45,865 nucleotides of DNA from Pseudomonadota bacterium (GTDB lineage: Bacteria; Desulfobacterota; Desulfovibrionia; Desulfovibrionales; Desulfovibrionaceae): the NCBI GenBank assembly GCA_023417745.1, contig JAEZEM010000408.1, positions 1 through 45,865 of the forward strand, given 5' to 3'. The translations under genes were made by a program, and so were the position numbers. Shown in pieces: positions 32,496-40,695 of the stretch (position 1 is the stretch's first letter; each line of letters opens with the position of its first letter). The notes beneath the pieces were generated by a model. It did no database searches, had not been told where the DNA came from, and was given only the letters and a program-made list of their open reading frames with translations.

Positions 32496-32914
32496 GACGC
32501 TTCAACCCACTGGCGAATTTTGGCGGCAAGGACGCCGCAATCCTTTTCAAGCGTTGACAACTCGCACTCCCATACGACGACGACCTGCCAGCCCATGGCT
32601 TCCAGGGCAGCGGTCACGGCCGCGTCACGCGCAACCGTGCGCTGAAACTTCCGTTCCCAATAGGCGACGTTCGAAGCCGGCATCGAGGCCCGGCGACAGC
32701 CGGCATGACGATGCCAGAAACAGCCGTTGACGAACACTGCCGTCCGGTAACGGGGCAGCACGATGTCTGGCGTTCCCGGAAGCTCGGCTTTGTGGAGGCG
32801 AAAACGGAAACCCTGGCGAAAAAGCAGGGAGCGCAGCCGCTTTTCCGGCCCGGTGTCGCGCCCTTTGACCCTGGCCATGACGGCGCTTCGTTCGGCCGGG
32901 CTGACCTTGTCCAT
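32492..32914 (-). CDS. vsr: Very short patch repair endonuclease (Vsr)
   Basis: The protein is 140 aa from ATG 32914; a longer upstream frame would overlap the RRM terminator. Conserved features are MARVKGRDTGPEKRLRSLLF, FRFRLHKAELPGTPDIVLPR (catalytic Asp in TPD), FVNGCFWHRHAGC with the His/Cys zinc set, and VVVWECEL. It nicks 5' of T in T-G mismatches arising by deamination of 5-methylcytosine. Its gene is the first of three overlapping genes with the methyltransferase, fitting joint transcription. The ribosome site (GCCGGGGC) is weak. Confidence 0.94.
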   Translation of the reverse strand: MDKVSPAERSAVMARVKGRDTGPEKRLRSLLFRQGFRFRLHKAELPGTPDIVLPRYRTAVFVNGCFWHRHAGCRRASMPASNVAYWERKFQRTVARDAAVTAALEAMGWQVVVVWECELSTLEKDCGVLAAKIRQWVEAS

Positions 32915-33009
32915 GCCCCGGCACCATAGCCGGCGACAAGGCCGCTGCCAAGGGCGGCGCCAAGCCTCGACGACGCCGAGCCCCGGCCGGCGCCAACCTT
33001 GCGTGAAAT

Positions 33010-33040
33010 AAAAAAGCCCCGTCCGGCGAGCGGACGGGGC
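33010..33040. terminator. Terminator of the RRM gene (possibly bidirectional)
   Basis: GCCCCGTCCG (33016-33025), loop GCGAG and CGGACGGGGC (33031-33040) form a perfect 10-bp stem. On the minus strand it is followed by TTTTTT and lies 35 bases past the RRM stop. Confidence 0.9.
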
Positions 33041-33075
33041 CATGGCGTCTTTAATCGAAGCCGGGCGTCCGAAGA

Positions 33076-33369
33076 CTACCAGCTGTTGCGACGGGGACGG
33101 TCGTTGTAGCCGCCGGCGCGGGGCTGACGCTCTTCGGCTTCGTTGACCCGCAGATCGCGGCCGCCGAAGTCCTTGCCGTTGAGGCCCTGCATGGCGGCGT
33201 CGGCGCCGTCGTCGCCCATTTCCACAAAACCGAAGCCGCGCAGGCGGCCGGTTTCACGATCCACGATCAGCTTGACCGAGGTCACGTCGCCGTAGGCGGC
33301 GAACAGGTCGCGGATTTCGTCTTCGTTGGTGGAAAAGGGCAGATTGCCGACATAGAGTTTCTTGGACAT
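33076..33369 (-). CDS. RNA-binding protein with one RRM domain
   Basis: The protein is 97 aa from ATG 33369. RNP2 is LYVGNLPF and RNP1 is RGFGFVEM, in the canonical order within an 80-residue RRM. The short tail is Arg/Gly-rich (QPRAGGYNDRPRRNSW). Such single-RRM proteins bind single-stranded RNA and are often cold- or stress-induced in bacteria. The gene stands alone, ending in a strong terminator, and is independent of the vsr cassette. Confidence 0.94.
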   Translation of the reverse strand: MSKKLYVGNLPFSTNEDEIRDLFAAYGDVTSVKLIVDRETGRLRGFGFVEMGDDGADAAMQGLNGKDFGGRDLRVNEAEERQPRAGGYNDRPRRNSW

Positions 33370-33505
33370 CGCGTTGCGCTCCAGATTTCGGGCTAATTCT
33401 TCAAAGGTCGTCGGGAGCTTGCAAACGCGCAGGTCCTCGGAGACTGGGAAAAAGACTTAGCCAACAGTGTAAGAAATTGAAAAATACGCATGGGCCGTAC
33501 CGTTG

Positions 33506-34102
33506 TCAATGACTATTTCCGCACAACGCCGCGCCAAGTCCCTGCCAATCGAGCTGTTGCAATATGCGAGTATCGCGCAGCACCAGGCGGTTTTGCAGCG
33601 CCGCATCCCTGGAGCCCCCGTCCCTGACGCCGTAAAACGGCAGCAATACGGTGAAAGCCTGCAATTGGGCCGTGCGCGCCAGCGGCAGGACATCGTGGGG
33701 CCGCGTCTGGTCGGGACGCTCTCCAAGCTGGCAAGGTTGGCTGAAAACAATATATTCGCGGCAAGCCAAAGGCCGCAACGGATAGACGGCGCAGACGCCA
33801 TCGGCGAGAAACGGACACGGGGCCTGGCGCTGCATCGTCAGCGCCTCCCCCACCCTTCTCGCCAAATCGCCGCCCAGGTGGCTCAAGGCGAACCATCGCA
33901 GCCCCTGGGCCTCGATGGTGGAAACAGGAATGGGTTGGCTGCAGCAGGCATGGCATCCCGAGCGGCAAGCCGGGACGCGCCCCGAGGCCGCGACCGCCCG
34001 GTCCACGCCCTGGTCGATAATGGACCCGGCCTCAATCAGCGCCGTGAGCCAAGGCAGGCGCGGGGCGGCGTCGCGTACCCGCCGCAAGGACAGCACAGGC
34101 AT
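33506..34102 (-). CDS. YkgJ-type CxxCC cluster protein
   Basis: The protein is 198 aa from ATG 34102; a GTG at 34108 is an alternative start. The first Cys cluster is CRSGCHACCSQPIPVSTIEA, and the second CPFLADGVCAVYPLRPLACR, spaced as in the YkgJ/UPF0153 family that binds iron or zinc. The remaining part is helical. The enzymatic role of this family is unclear; some members are called Fe-S oxidoreductases. No operon partner is evident, and the start region lacks a clear ribosome site. Confidence 0.82.
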   Translation of the reverse strand: MPVLSLRRVRDAAPRLPWLTALIEAGSIIDQGVDRAVAASGRVPACRSGCHACCSQPIPVSTIEAQGLRWFALSHLGGDLARRVGEALTMQRQAPCPFLADGVCAVYPLRPLACREYIVFSQPCQLGERPDQTRPHDVLPLARTAQLQAFTVLLPFYGVRDGGSRDAALQNRLVLRDTRILQQLDWQGLGAALCGNSH

Positions 34103-34661
34103 AATCACGCCACACTACGTCACCACAAAACAAAGTCAACGCCGTCGGCCTTCTTCATATATTCCGGGATATAAATGCAATATGACGCGCTATTTGCGCG
34201 AAAAACTTTAAATCCCAAAAGCAGATGTCCATCTCACCGAGACGCTACAAGCAAAAACCCTGACAACAAGGGAAACTATGCAAGCAATACGGTCTTAAAC
34301 ACAAACGCCTTCCGAGCCACTGCGGAGCACATTTCCATGACGCAAACCAGAATATCGCGGCCACCTGCCCTTTGCCGGCAAAGCCGCGGCACGTCATGCC
34401 GACAAAGCGTCGCGATCCCGCCTGCCATCCCCCCCACTTCCACAACACCAGTCATGAAAAAAATCGATATGCGCCAACCGAAGGACGATACGCATAAAAT
34501 GATCCGGTCAATGGTTGCGCCGCGCTGTGTCACGGCCTTTCCCGAACCCGACTCTTGTGTCGCGCACGGGAAAGGCCATGACACTGTTGTGTGCAACAAT
34601 AACCCGCAATTGTTATTTTTATTTACAAAAAAACATAAATGTTTTTTTTGCGAACGCCACC
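34103..34661. other. AT-richer intergenic stretch with inverted repeats
   Basis: No gene is supported in these 559 bases. Open frames on both strands (34175-34717, 34276-34668) are not protein-like and lack ribosome sites. The composition is less GC-rich than the neighbours, most clearly at 34125-34310 and 34600-34660. A near-palindrome of A/T runs (34627-34648) and short repeats near 34590-34625 lie just past the kinase stop. Confidence 0.6.
34627..34648. terminator. A/T palindrome, possible terminator of the kinase operon
   Basis: Seven A, CAT, AA, ATG and seven T form a perfect hairpin 14 bases past the kinase stop on the minus strand. The stem is A/T only, so termination would be weak. 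Confidence 0.45.
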
Positions 34662-36671
34662 CTAGCACATGGGGAAACGGAACTCGAAGGTGGAGCCGTG
34701 GCCGGGTTTGGCACTGACCCGGACGGCGCCGCCCAGGCGCTCCACCTCGGCCTTGACCGCAGACAGCCCCACACCGCGACCGGACAGGGCGCTCACCTCG
34801 TCCTTCGTCGAAAACGAATCCGCAAACAGCAGATCATAGACCGCCTCCGGGGGCATGTCCCGGGCCTGTTCCGGGGCCACCAGCCCCTTGGCCACGGCCA
34901 GACGCAACACCTTGGCCACGTCGATGCCCTGCCCGTCGTCGGAGACGCGCAAACAAACCGTCGAGCCGGACTGCTCAACGGCGCAGGCAATGCGCCCCTG
35001 CTCAGGCTTGCCGTTCTCCAGGCGATCCTCGGGAGTTTCGATGCCATGATCAATCATGTTCCGAATAACGTGCACCAGGGATTTGATGAACTTCTGGACG
35101 GACTCCTTTTCCACAAACACGTCGTCGCCGCTGACGCACAGGGGCGAAACAGACTTGCCCAAGCGGCCGGCCAGGGCCTGAAGATAGTCCTGGTACTCGG
35201 CCACGAGGCCCTTTAAGGGACACAGCCGCAACCGCCGCAGCGCCAGCAGGATGTCCTGCTTTTCTGGTCCGTCCGCCAGGACGCCCACCCGGGCCTCGAT
35301 TTCCCGCACCCTTTCGGCGCTGACATATAAACGCTCGTCCTTCTCGAAAAAGGCTTTGCCGAGGATATCCGTCAGGATATGCACATCATCCTGGACAATG
35401 GCCTGGCCATCCCAGCCGGCCACGATCCCGACGAGCTCGTCCCTGTCCAGCGCTTGCGGCCGAGCGGCCAAGACGGCCAACGCATCCTCCATGGCGTGCA
35501 GATTGGCGGCCGTATTGTGCAGGCCAAGCTGGGCGAAATCGCCCTTGCAGGTATGCACCAGACGGAAGATCTCAGCCAGGGCCGCCGTGGGTTCAACAAT
35601 CGCCTGCACCATGGCCAGGGCCTCGGCCGGGGCAAAGCGGCGAAATTCCTCCAGGGCCAGATTGACGTCGGACTGCTTGGTCAGCGCCTTGGCCACCATC
35701 CTGACGTTGTTGCGTTCCTCGGTCATGCGGGCTTCGAGCTTTCGCTTCTCCGTGACGTCCGTCAGGATGAGCATCATCTTTTTTTGTTCGCCATGCGAGA
35801 TGATCTTGTAGGCAACGCTCACGGTCTTGCCGTAGATGTAAAATTCCGACGGCAACAGGGAGATGTAAACCTTTTCCCGCAAAGACTTGCCCGAGGAAAA
35901 GACGCTTTCAAACACCCTGGACATGTTCTGAATGGTCTCCGGCGAAACATGCTTGACCATAAGCTCCAGAAAATTGCGGCCCTCCATGGGCACACGAAAG
36001 ATCTGGACGCACTCAAGGCTGTATTCGCCGGACACCGCCAGATCCTGTCCAAACGACAAGAAACCCTGCCCGGCATTGTCCATGAGGTTTTTAATGGACT
36101 CGTTTTTCTCCCGCAGTTCCTGGCTCTTTTCCTCGATCTGCTTGCGGTTGCGGATCTCGGTCTCATGGGCTTCGTGTAAAATCTCTTTTTGCCGTTTCAG
36201 GAGATTGATCTCCGCTTCCCTGTTCTGGGACAGCTCGATCATGAAGCGCTTGACGCTGACCACCCCGGAAAACTGCTCCTTCTCCGTGATGACCACGAGG
36301 TCGTAGAGCTGGTCATGGGGACGGTTCATGGCGATCAGGCCGATGGTGGCGATATCCACCGAGACGTCCACCACCAGCGGGCGGGTATTCATGATCAGCT
36401 TGACCGCCCGGCTCAAAAAGAGATCACGACCGTAGAGCGTGCCGATCTTTTGATAGAAGTCGTTGCGCATGATCAGGCCGACCGGGGCCTGGCCCTCCAG
36501 GATGACGACCCCCTCGGCGCTTGGGTGCTCGGTGAAAAACGTATGGACCGCAAGTCCCGGGTCTGAGGGCGCAAAAGCCTGGGCCTGCTCCACCAGATTG
36601 CCGATGGACTGGTCCTCGGCCGCGAACTCCTCCTGGTCCAGGGCAATACCCTGCGAAGCTGTCGTTTCCAT
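34662..36671 (-). CDS. CheA-like hybrid-type kinase with CBS pair, PAS-like and Hpt domains
   Basis: The protein is 669 aa from ATG 36671. Residues about 40-150 form a tandem CBS-like ligand-binding pair (VVILEGQAPVGLIMRNDFYQ, LYDLVVITEKEQFSGVVSVK). A coiled coil follows (about 150-200), then a PAS-like part (about 200-330). An Hpt-like helix has RLVHTCKGDFAQLGL, His373. The C-terminal ATPase has SLVHVIRNMIDHGIETPEDR, DDGQGIDV and GRGVGLSAVKAEVERLGG. The CheW-like regulatory domain is absent and the family label CheA-like is mine. It should phosphorylate the CheY-like neighbour. CBS domains suggest nucleotide sensing. Genes upstream are cheY-like, cheX-like and a PilZ gene. Confidence 0.85.
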   Translation of the reverse strand: METTASQGIALDQEEFAAEDQSIGNLVEQAQAFAPSDPGLAVHTFFTEHPSAEGVVILEGQAPVGLIMRNDFYQKIGTLYGRDLFLSRAVKLIMNTRPLVVDVSVDIATIGLIAMNRPHDQLYDLVVITEKEQFSGVVSVKRFMIELSQNREAEINLLKRQKEILHEAHETEIRNRKQIEEKSQELREKNESIKNLMDNAGQGFLSFGQDLAVSGEYSLECVQIFRVPMEGRNFLELMVKHVSPETIQNMSRVFESVFSSGKSLREKVYISLLPSEFYIYGKTVSVAYKIISHGEQKKMMLILTDVTEKRKLEARMTEERNNVRMVAKALTKQSDVNLALEEFRRFAPAEALAMVQAIVEPTAALAEIFRLVHTCKGDFAQLGLHNTAANLHAMEDALAVLAARPQALDRDELVGIVAGWDGQAIVQDDVHILTDILGKAFFEKDERLYVSAERVREIEARVGVLADGPEKQDILLALRRLRLCPLKGLVAEYQDYLQALAGRLGKSVSPLCVSGDDVFVEKESVQKFIKSLVHVIRNMIDHGIETPEDRLENGKPEQGRIACAVEQSGSTVCLRVSDDGQGIDVAKVLRLAVAKGLVAPEQARDMPPEAVYDLLFADSFSTKDEVSALSGRGVGLSAVKAEVERLGGAVRVSAKPGHGSTFEFRFPMC

Positions 36672-36717
36672 AAGCCCTCCGTACGTCAGGGGTGGGGGGT
36701 GGCGCGATCGCCCGGGG

Positions 36718-37080
36718 TTATTCGCTTAACAGCTCGCTCACCGCTTCCAGAACCTTTTCCGGCTCATAGGGCTTGGTGATGTAGTGGCCGGCGCCGCTGT
36801 TGACGGCCTCCAGGATCTTGGCCCCCTGGCCCAGGGCGCTGATCATCATCACCCGCGCCTTGGGATCGTGGCGCAAGATCTCCTTGAGACACTCGATGCC
36901 GTTGAGTTTGGGCATCGTGATGTCCATGGTCACCATGTCCGGCCGCAGAGCCAGAAACTTCTCCAGGCCGTCCTCGCCGTTGACGCCCTCGCCCACCACC
37001 TCGTGCTGCGCGCTTTGCAGGATATTCTTGAGATTGGTGCGGGAAACAATGGAATCATCCACAATAAGTATGCGGGCCAT
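36718..37080 (-). CDS. Single-domain CheY-like response regulator
   Basis: The protein is 120 aa from ATG 37080. All receiver residues are present: the Asp pair in LIVDDS, Asp53 in MDITMPKLNG, Ser in MMISALGQG and Lys in TKPYEP. It has no output domain, so it signals by binding partners or passes phosphate on. It sits 46 bases before the CheA-like kinase and 12 bases after the CheX-like gene in the same transcript, giving kinase, receiver and phosphatase in one unit. Confidence 0.95.
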   Translation of the reverse strand: MARILIVDDSIVSRTNLKNILQSAQHEVVGEGVNGEDGLEKFLALRPDMVTMDITMPKLNGIECLKEILRHDPKARVMMISALGQGAKILEAVNSGAGHYITKPYEPEKVLEAVSELLSE

Positions 37081-37092
37081 GGCTTGTTCCTT

Positions 37093-37995
37093 TTAGCGAT
37101 GATTAAAAACCGGAGAGCCAACGCCGATGAAGAAATGAAACGACCCAAACGGCAGGGCAAAGGGAATCGCATAGGCCGCGCCCACGGATTTGAGGCTGCC
37201 GTTATGCTTGTATTTCGGGGGCAAAAGCTCCAGCTCGACCCATTCGTTGGACAGCTTGGAGAGGAACAGGCCGTTGTGGACGTTCATGAACTCGCCCAGG
37301 GAATCCCGGGCCACTTCGTCCATGCCGGACACGGCCATCTTGGCAAAGCGCGAGGCAAATTCGGCCATGCCCGACTCGGCTCCGGCAACGCCGGTGAAAA
37401 GCTTGTATCGCCCCTCGATCTCCTGGTGGATCAGGCAGTCGAACTCCTCCAAATCGACCTTCCGGGCCTCCTCCAGCAGAATATGGTCGTCGATAAAACG
37501 TACCAGATTGCGGACGAACAGGGCGAAGTAGTCCACGTACATCTTGGCATCGCCAAGCTCGGGCAGGTGCACCAGGGCCTGGGTGACGACGTCGATGTCG
37601 TTGGTTTTAAGCGCCTCGAACTCCTTGGCGGAAAGGCCGCTTTCCTTTTTATAGTCCTCAAGATAACTTTCAAAAGTTTCAAAGGTCATGATGCCTTTGT
37701 CGATCAGGGCCTGACTGATAAACAGGTGGCGCTTGTTTTGCTGGCCGAGCAGGAGAGAGAGTTTTTCCTCGTCCAGGATGCCCATATCAATGGCAATTTC
37801 ACCGAAGCGTTTGTCAATCTTGGATTGCCGGTTGTGAACCTCTTCAACCTGGGCGGCGGTCATGTACCCGGCGTCAATGGCCAACACGCCAAGCTTGACG
37901 CGAACGGAATCCTGCAACGACAGCACTTCCCGCATCTGCTCTAACGTAATGCAACCGCGCTTGCGCAGGTAATTTCCAAAAAACTGACTGAACAT
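37093..37995 (-). CDS. CheX-like phosphatase with MshE-N-like repeats
   Basis: The protein is 300 aa. ATG 37995 follows AAGGAG, which rejects upstream in-frame codons. Residues 1-110 are four repeats with an exact 29-residue period: Gly at 7, 36 and 65, and Gly at 14, 43, 72 and 101, each followed by a short helix ending in Q or D. The pattern (LGxxLxxxGxxTxxxLxxxxxxQ) matches MshE-N/GSPII_E_N repeats, which in MshE bind c-di-GMP. The C-terminal part (about 130-300) is CheX-like with a phosphatase ExxN box (SLGEFMNVHNGLFLSKLSNE) and the ending PFALPFGSFHFFIGVG. CheX removes phosphate from CheY-P. Binding of c-di-GMP is inferred. Confidence 0.75.
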   Translation of the reverse strand: MFSQFFGNYLRKRGCITLEQMREVLSLQDSVRVKLGVLAIDAGYMTAAQVEEVHNRQSKIDKRFGEIAIDMGILDEEKLSLLLGQQNKRHLFISQALIDKGIMTFETFESYLEDYKKESGLSAKEFEALKTNDIDVVTQALVHLPELGDAKMYVDYFALFVRNLVRFIDDHILLEEARKVDLEEFDCLIHQEIEGRYKLFTGVAGAESGMAEFASRFAKMAVSGMDEVARDSLGEFMNVHNGLFLSKLSNEWVELELLPPKYKHNGSLKSVGAAYAIPFALPFGSFHFFIGVGSPVFNHR

Positions 37996-38154
37996 GCTGC
38001 ATACTCCTTGAGAATTGACGGTCAGGCCATTGGCCAATTGTCCTTATCGCCACAGCACCTTGCCTGACTTTCGAGAGGCGCTCCCACGCTGTGATTATGT
38101 GCTGCGAGTTGCGTGGCGCGGCCCGGGTTAAGGCCCCGCCACGGCGGACAGCGC

Positions 38155-39108
38155 TCACAGTCGCTTCCCTCTGGCTTTGGCCTCGGGGGCGACCGAGCGA
38201 TTGCCCCCTTCGCCTTCGCGCATGATGAGGTTTTTTTTCAGGTCCCGGTAGTATTCCAACTGGTAGGATTGCAGGAGCTTGAGCAGCTCCAGGCAGCCCT
38301 CGGCCCGGATGTCCCGCCAACGGGCTTGCAAGCCTTTGCCCTGGGCGAAAAGAAACTGCACCCCGACCTCGGGACGGGCATCGACGTCGTCCGGCGCCAG
38401 GGTGTTGCTGACTTTGGCGATAAACTCGTAGGCGTGTTCCTGATCCGGCTCCTGACCCGGGAAAGCCAGTCTGCACAGCAGGCGACAATCTTTTCCCAGC
38501 CATGGCTCCTGCTCGACGAAGATCGACCGCGGCAGGGACAATCGCAGGCCGCCAGCCGAAATGTTTTTCAGTTCGACCTGCGCCTCGTCCACCCCGCCAG
38601 CCAGATCAAACAGATGCCGTTGCTCCACGCCTCGGGACGGGCTGTCGCCGTTGCTTTTGGTCACCCCCCAGACCGACAGGCCGGGCAGATGCCGTCGGTG
38701 CAATTTGAGACGGATGTTGCGGCGCTGCTCCAGAACCGTGATGTTGGCTGGCATGGCCACGACGAGGGTCTTCAAGTCGCTGTGGATTTCCGTGATCCGT
38801 CCCTGAAACTTGTGGAGCCGGGGGAACTTGTCCGCGTCGGTCTGAAGGAGAAAGCGGAAGGGGAATTCCTGTTTTTCCCAGATCTTGCAACAATCATGAT
38901 TGGGGCCGCAGGCCAGGACCACGTTCTTGCCCTGAATCTCCCGGCAGACCATATACCGAAACGGCTCCATGGCCTTGTCCGGGTCGAGGGTCAGCTGGAA
39001 GATGGCCTGCTGCTGCGCCGCCAACCCCAAGAGACTAACGGCCATGGGGTCGGGCTGGTTTTGTCTGGACACAAAAAGCGAAAGCAAACGCCTTATGGAA
39101 TCGTACAT
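38155..39108 (-). CDS. PilZ-domain c-di-GMP effector protein
   Basis: The protein is 317 aa. ATG 39108 has GGAGG eight bases upstream; ATG 39114 and GTG 39123 sit too near it. The N-terminal part (residues about 20-110) is a YcgR-like flagellar-brake-type beta domain. The PilZ domain begins with VLEQRRNIRLKLHRRHLPGL, whose RRNIR fits the R-x3-R c-di-GMP motif, and VELKNISAGGLRLSLPR fits the (D/N)xSxxG motif. Both match, so ligand binding is likely intact. Its C-terminal segment (LKKNLIMREGEGGNRSVAPE) is basic. It is the first gene of the operon with CheX-like, CheY-like and CheA-like genes, after a 159-base gap. Confidence 0.88.
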   Translation of the reverse strand: MYDSIRRLLSLFVSRQNQPDPMAVSLLGLAAQQQAIFQLTLDPDKAMEPFRYMVCREIQGKNVVLACGPNHDCCKIWEKQEFPFRFLLQTDADKFPRLHKFQGRITEIHSDLKTLVVAMPANITVLEQRRNIRLKLHRRHLPGLSVWGVTKSNGDSPSRGVEQRHLFDLAGGVDEAQVELKNISAGGLRLSLPRSIFVEQEPWLGKDCRLLCRLAFPGQEPDQEHAYEFIAKVSNTLAPDDVDARPEVGVQFLFAQGKGLQARWRDIRAEGCLELLKLLQSYQLEYYRDLKKNLIMREGEGGNRSVAPEAKARGKRL

Positions 39109-39285
39109 CTCCATCGCCTCCACTCGGCAAGTCGGAGGGCGTTATAAAGGGTGAATATTGCGGATCGGTGAAAACGACGTGACCGTGCGCCGCACCCGTG
39201 AAATGTCGTGGTCTCGCCTTCCGTGCGTAAGCTTCCCACGGCGAGGGACGCAAAAAACGATAGGGCTTGGCGAAAGTCACGGCAC

Positions 39286-39309
39286 AAAAAAAGGGGCTTT
39301 CGCCCCTTT
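39286..39309 (-). terminator. Terminator of the aminotransferase gene
   Basis: On the minus strand, AAAGGGGC-GAAA-GCCCCTTT runs into a longer T run. It lies about 20 bases past the aminotransferase stop. Confidence 0.85.
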
Positions 39310-39328
39310 GCCCATCTGGTGAAGCCGG

Positions 39329-40510
39329 TTAGCCTCGTATGGCCCTGGCAAACCCCGCTTCCGAACGGTTGATGACCGCTTCGTCCACGCAAAAGGCCAG
39401 CCGGAAATAACCCGGCATGCCAAAGCCGCGTCCCGGCACGGCCAGGACCCGTTCCTTGGCCAGACGATCCAGAAAAACCAGTTCGTCGGCGTCGGGCGAC
39501 TTGGGGAAGAAATAGAACGCCCCGCGCGGCATAACGAAGTCGTAGCCGGCCCGGGTCAGCACCCCGGCCATGGCCGCCCGGCGGCGCTCGTAGATGCCCC
39601 GGTCCACTTCCTGGCCCAGCGCCCGCAGGAGCAAGGCCTGGCCCACGGCCGGCGCGTTGACGAACCCGAGGATGCGGTTGGCGAAGACCAGCCCGGCCAC
39701 GAGCTGGGCCCGGCCTTCCATGAGCGGCGACACGACGACATAGCCCACCCGCTCGCCGGGCAGGGACAGATTTTTCGAAAACGAGCCGATGACCAGGGAA
39801 TAGGGATACAGCGGCAGCACCGAGGGCACGTCCGCGCCGTCGTAGGCCAAAAACCGGTAGGGTTCGTCGGCCAGCAGATAAATCGGGCGCTCGCGGCCGG
39901 CCGAGGCCCGGGTCAGCATGGCGGCCAGCTCCGTGAGCCTCTCCTTGCTGTAGACCATGCCGGTGGGGTTATTGGGCGAATTGATCAGCACCACCCGGGT
40001 GCGCGGGGTGATGGCCGCTTCCATGGCCGCGATGTCCAGGTCGAAGTCGGGCTTGGTGGGCACGGGTTTGAGCACGCCGCCGGAGTTGCCGGCGTAGAAG
40101 CCGTATTCCACAAAATAGGGGTTTGGACAGATGACCTCGTCGCCCGGGGTGATGACGGCCCGGAAAAAGCAGTTGATGCCGCCGGCCGCGCCGCAGGTCA
40201 AAAGCAGATCCTCGGCGGCGATGGCGATGCCCTGCTCCTTGGTGAGGTGTTCGGCCAGGGCGGCCCGCACGGCCGGATAGCCGGGATTGGGCATGTAGCC
40301 GAAGGCAAAGGGCTTGTCCGCCTGTTCGGCCAGCTCGGCCAGGCACTCGCCGACCACGGCCGGCGGCGGCAGGTCGGGGTTGCCCAGCGAAAAGTCGCAC
40401 ACGGCGTCTTCGCCGTATTGTTTCTTGAGCTCCAGCCCGTGTTCGAAAATCTTGCGTATCCAGGCTCCGCCGGACAGGAATTGTTCCATTTGCTCGGTGA
40501 CCAGTTTCAC
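39329..40510 (-). CDS. PLP-dependent class I/II aminotransferase
   Basis: The protein is 393 aa from ATG 40510. It transfers amino groups between amino acids and 2-oxoacids. Key segments are VCDFSLGNPDLPPPAVVGEC, ITPGDEVICPNPYFVEYGFY, VVLINSPNNPTGMVYSKERL (Asn of the PLP site), LLADEPYRFLAYDG (Asp) and the Lys strand LVIGSFSKNLSLPGERVGYV. The fold is that of the aspartate/aromatic aminotransferase group; substrates are not assignable. It is divergent from the U32 gene, and a terminator follows. Confidence 0.93.
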   Translation of the reverse strand: MKLVTEQMEQFLSGGAWIRKIFEHGLELKKQYGEDAVCDFSLGNPDLPPPAVVGECLAELAEQADKPFAFGYMPNPGYPAVRAALAEHLTKEQGIAIAAEDLLLTCGAAGGINCFFRAVITPGDEVICPNPYFVEYGFYAGNSGGVLKPVPTKPDFDLDIAAMEAAITPRTRVVLINSPNNPTGMVYSKERLTELAAMLTRASAGRERPIYLLADEPYRFLAYDGADVPSVLPLYPYSLVIGSFSKNLSLPGERVGYVVVSPLMEGRAQLVAGLVFANRILGFVNAPAVGQALLLRALGQEVDRGIYERRRAAMAGVLTRAGYDFVMPRGAFYFFPKSPDADELVFLDRLAKERVLAVPGRGFGMPGYFRLAFCVDEAVINRSEAGFARAIRG

Positions 40511-40695
40511 GGCCGAACCTCCGAAAAAAGTGTCCGAGGAACATGGCCCAAAAACCGGAGCGACGCAATATGGTAACGAGTTTGTCGGCGCATCGCGACT
40601 CCCTCAAAAAAACAATTCCCTCCCAGGGACGTTTGATTTATAGTCTTCGCCTCACGGCGCTGTCTGCCGCTAATCCCTATCTTCGCGAGACTCCC

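Noticed and set aside
34175..34717. Open frames in the AT-richer gap
   Set aside because: No ribosome sites, no motif, unlike the codon use of neighbouring genes.
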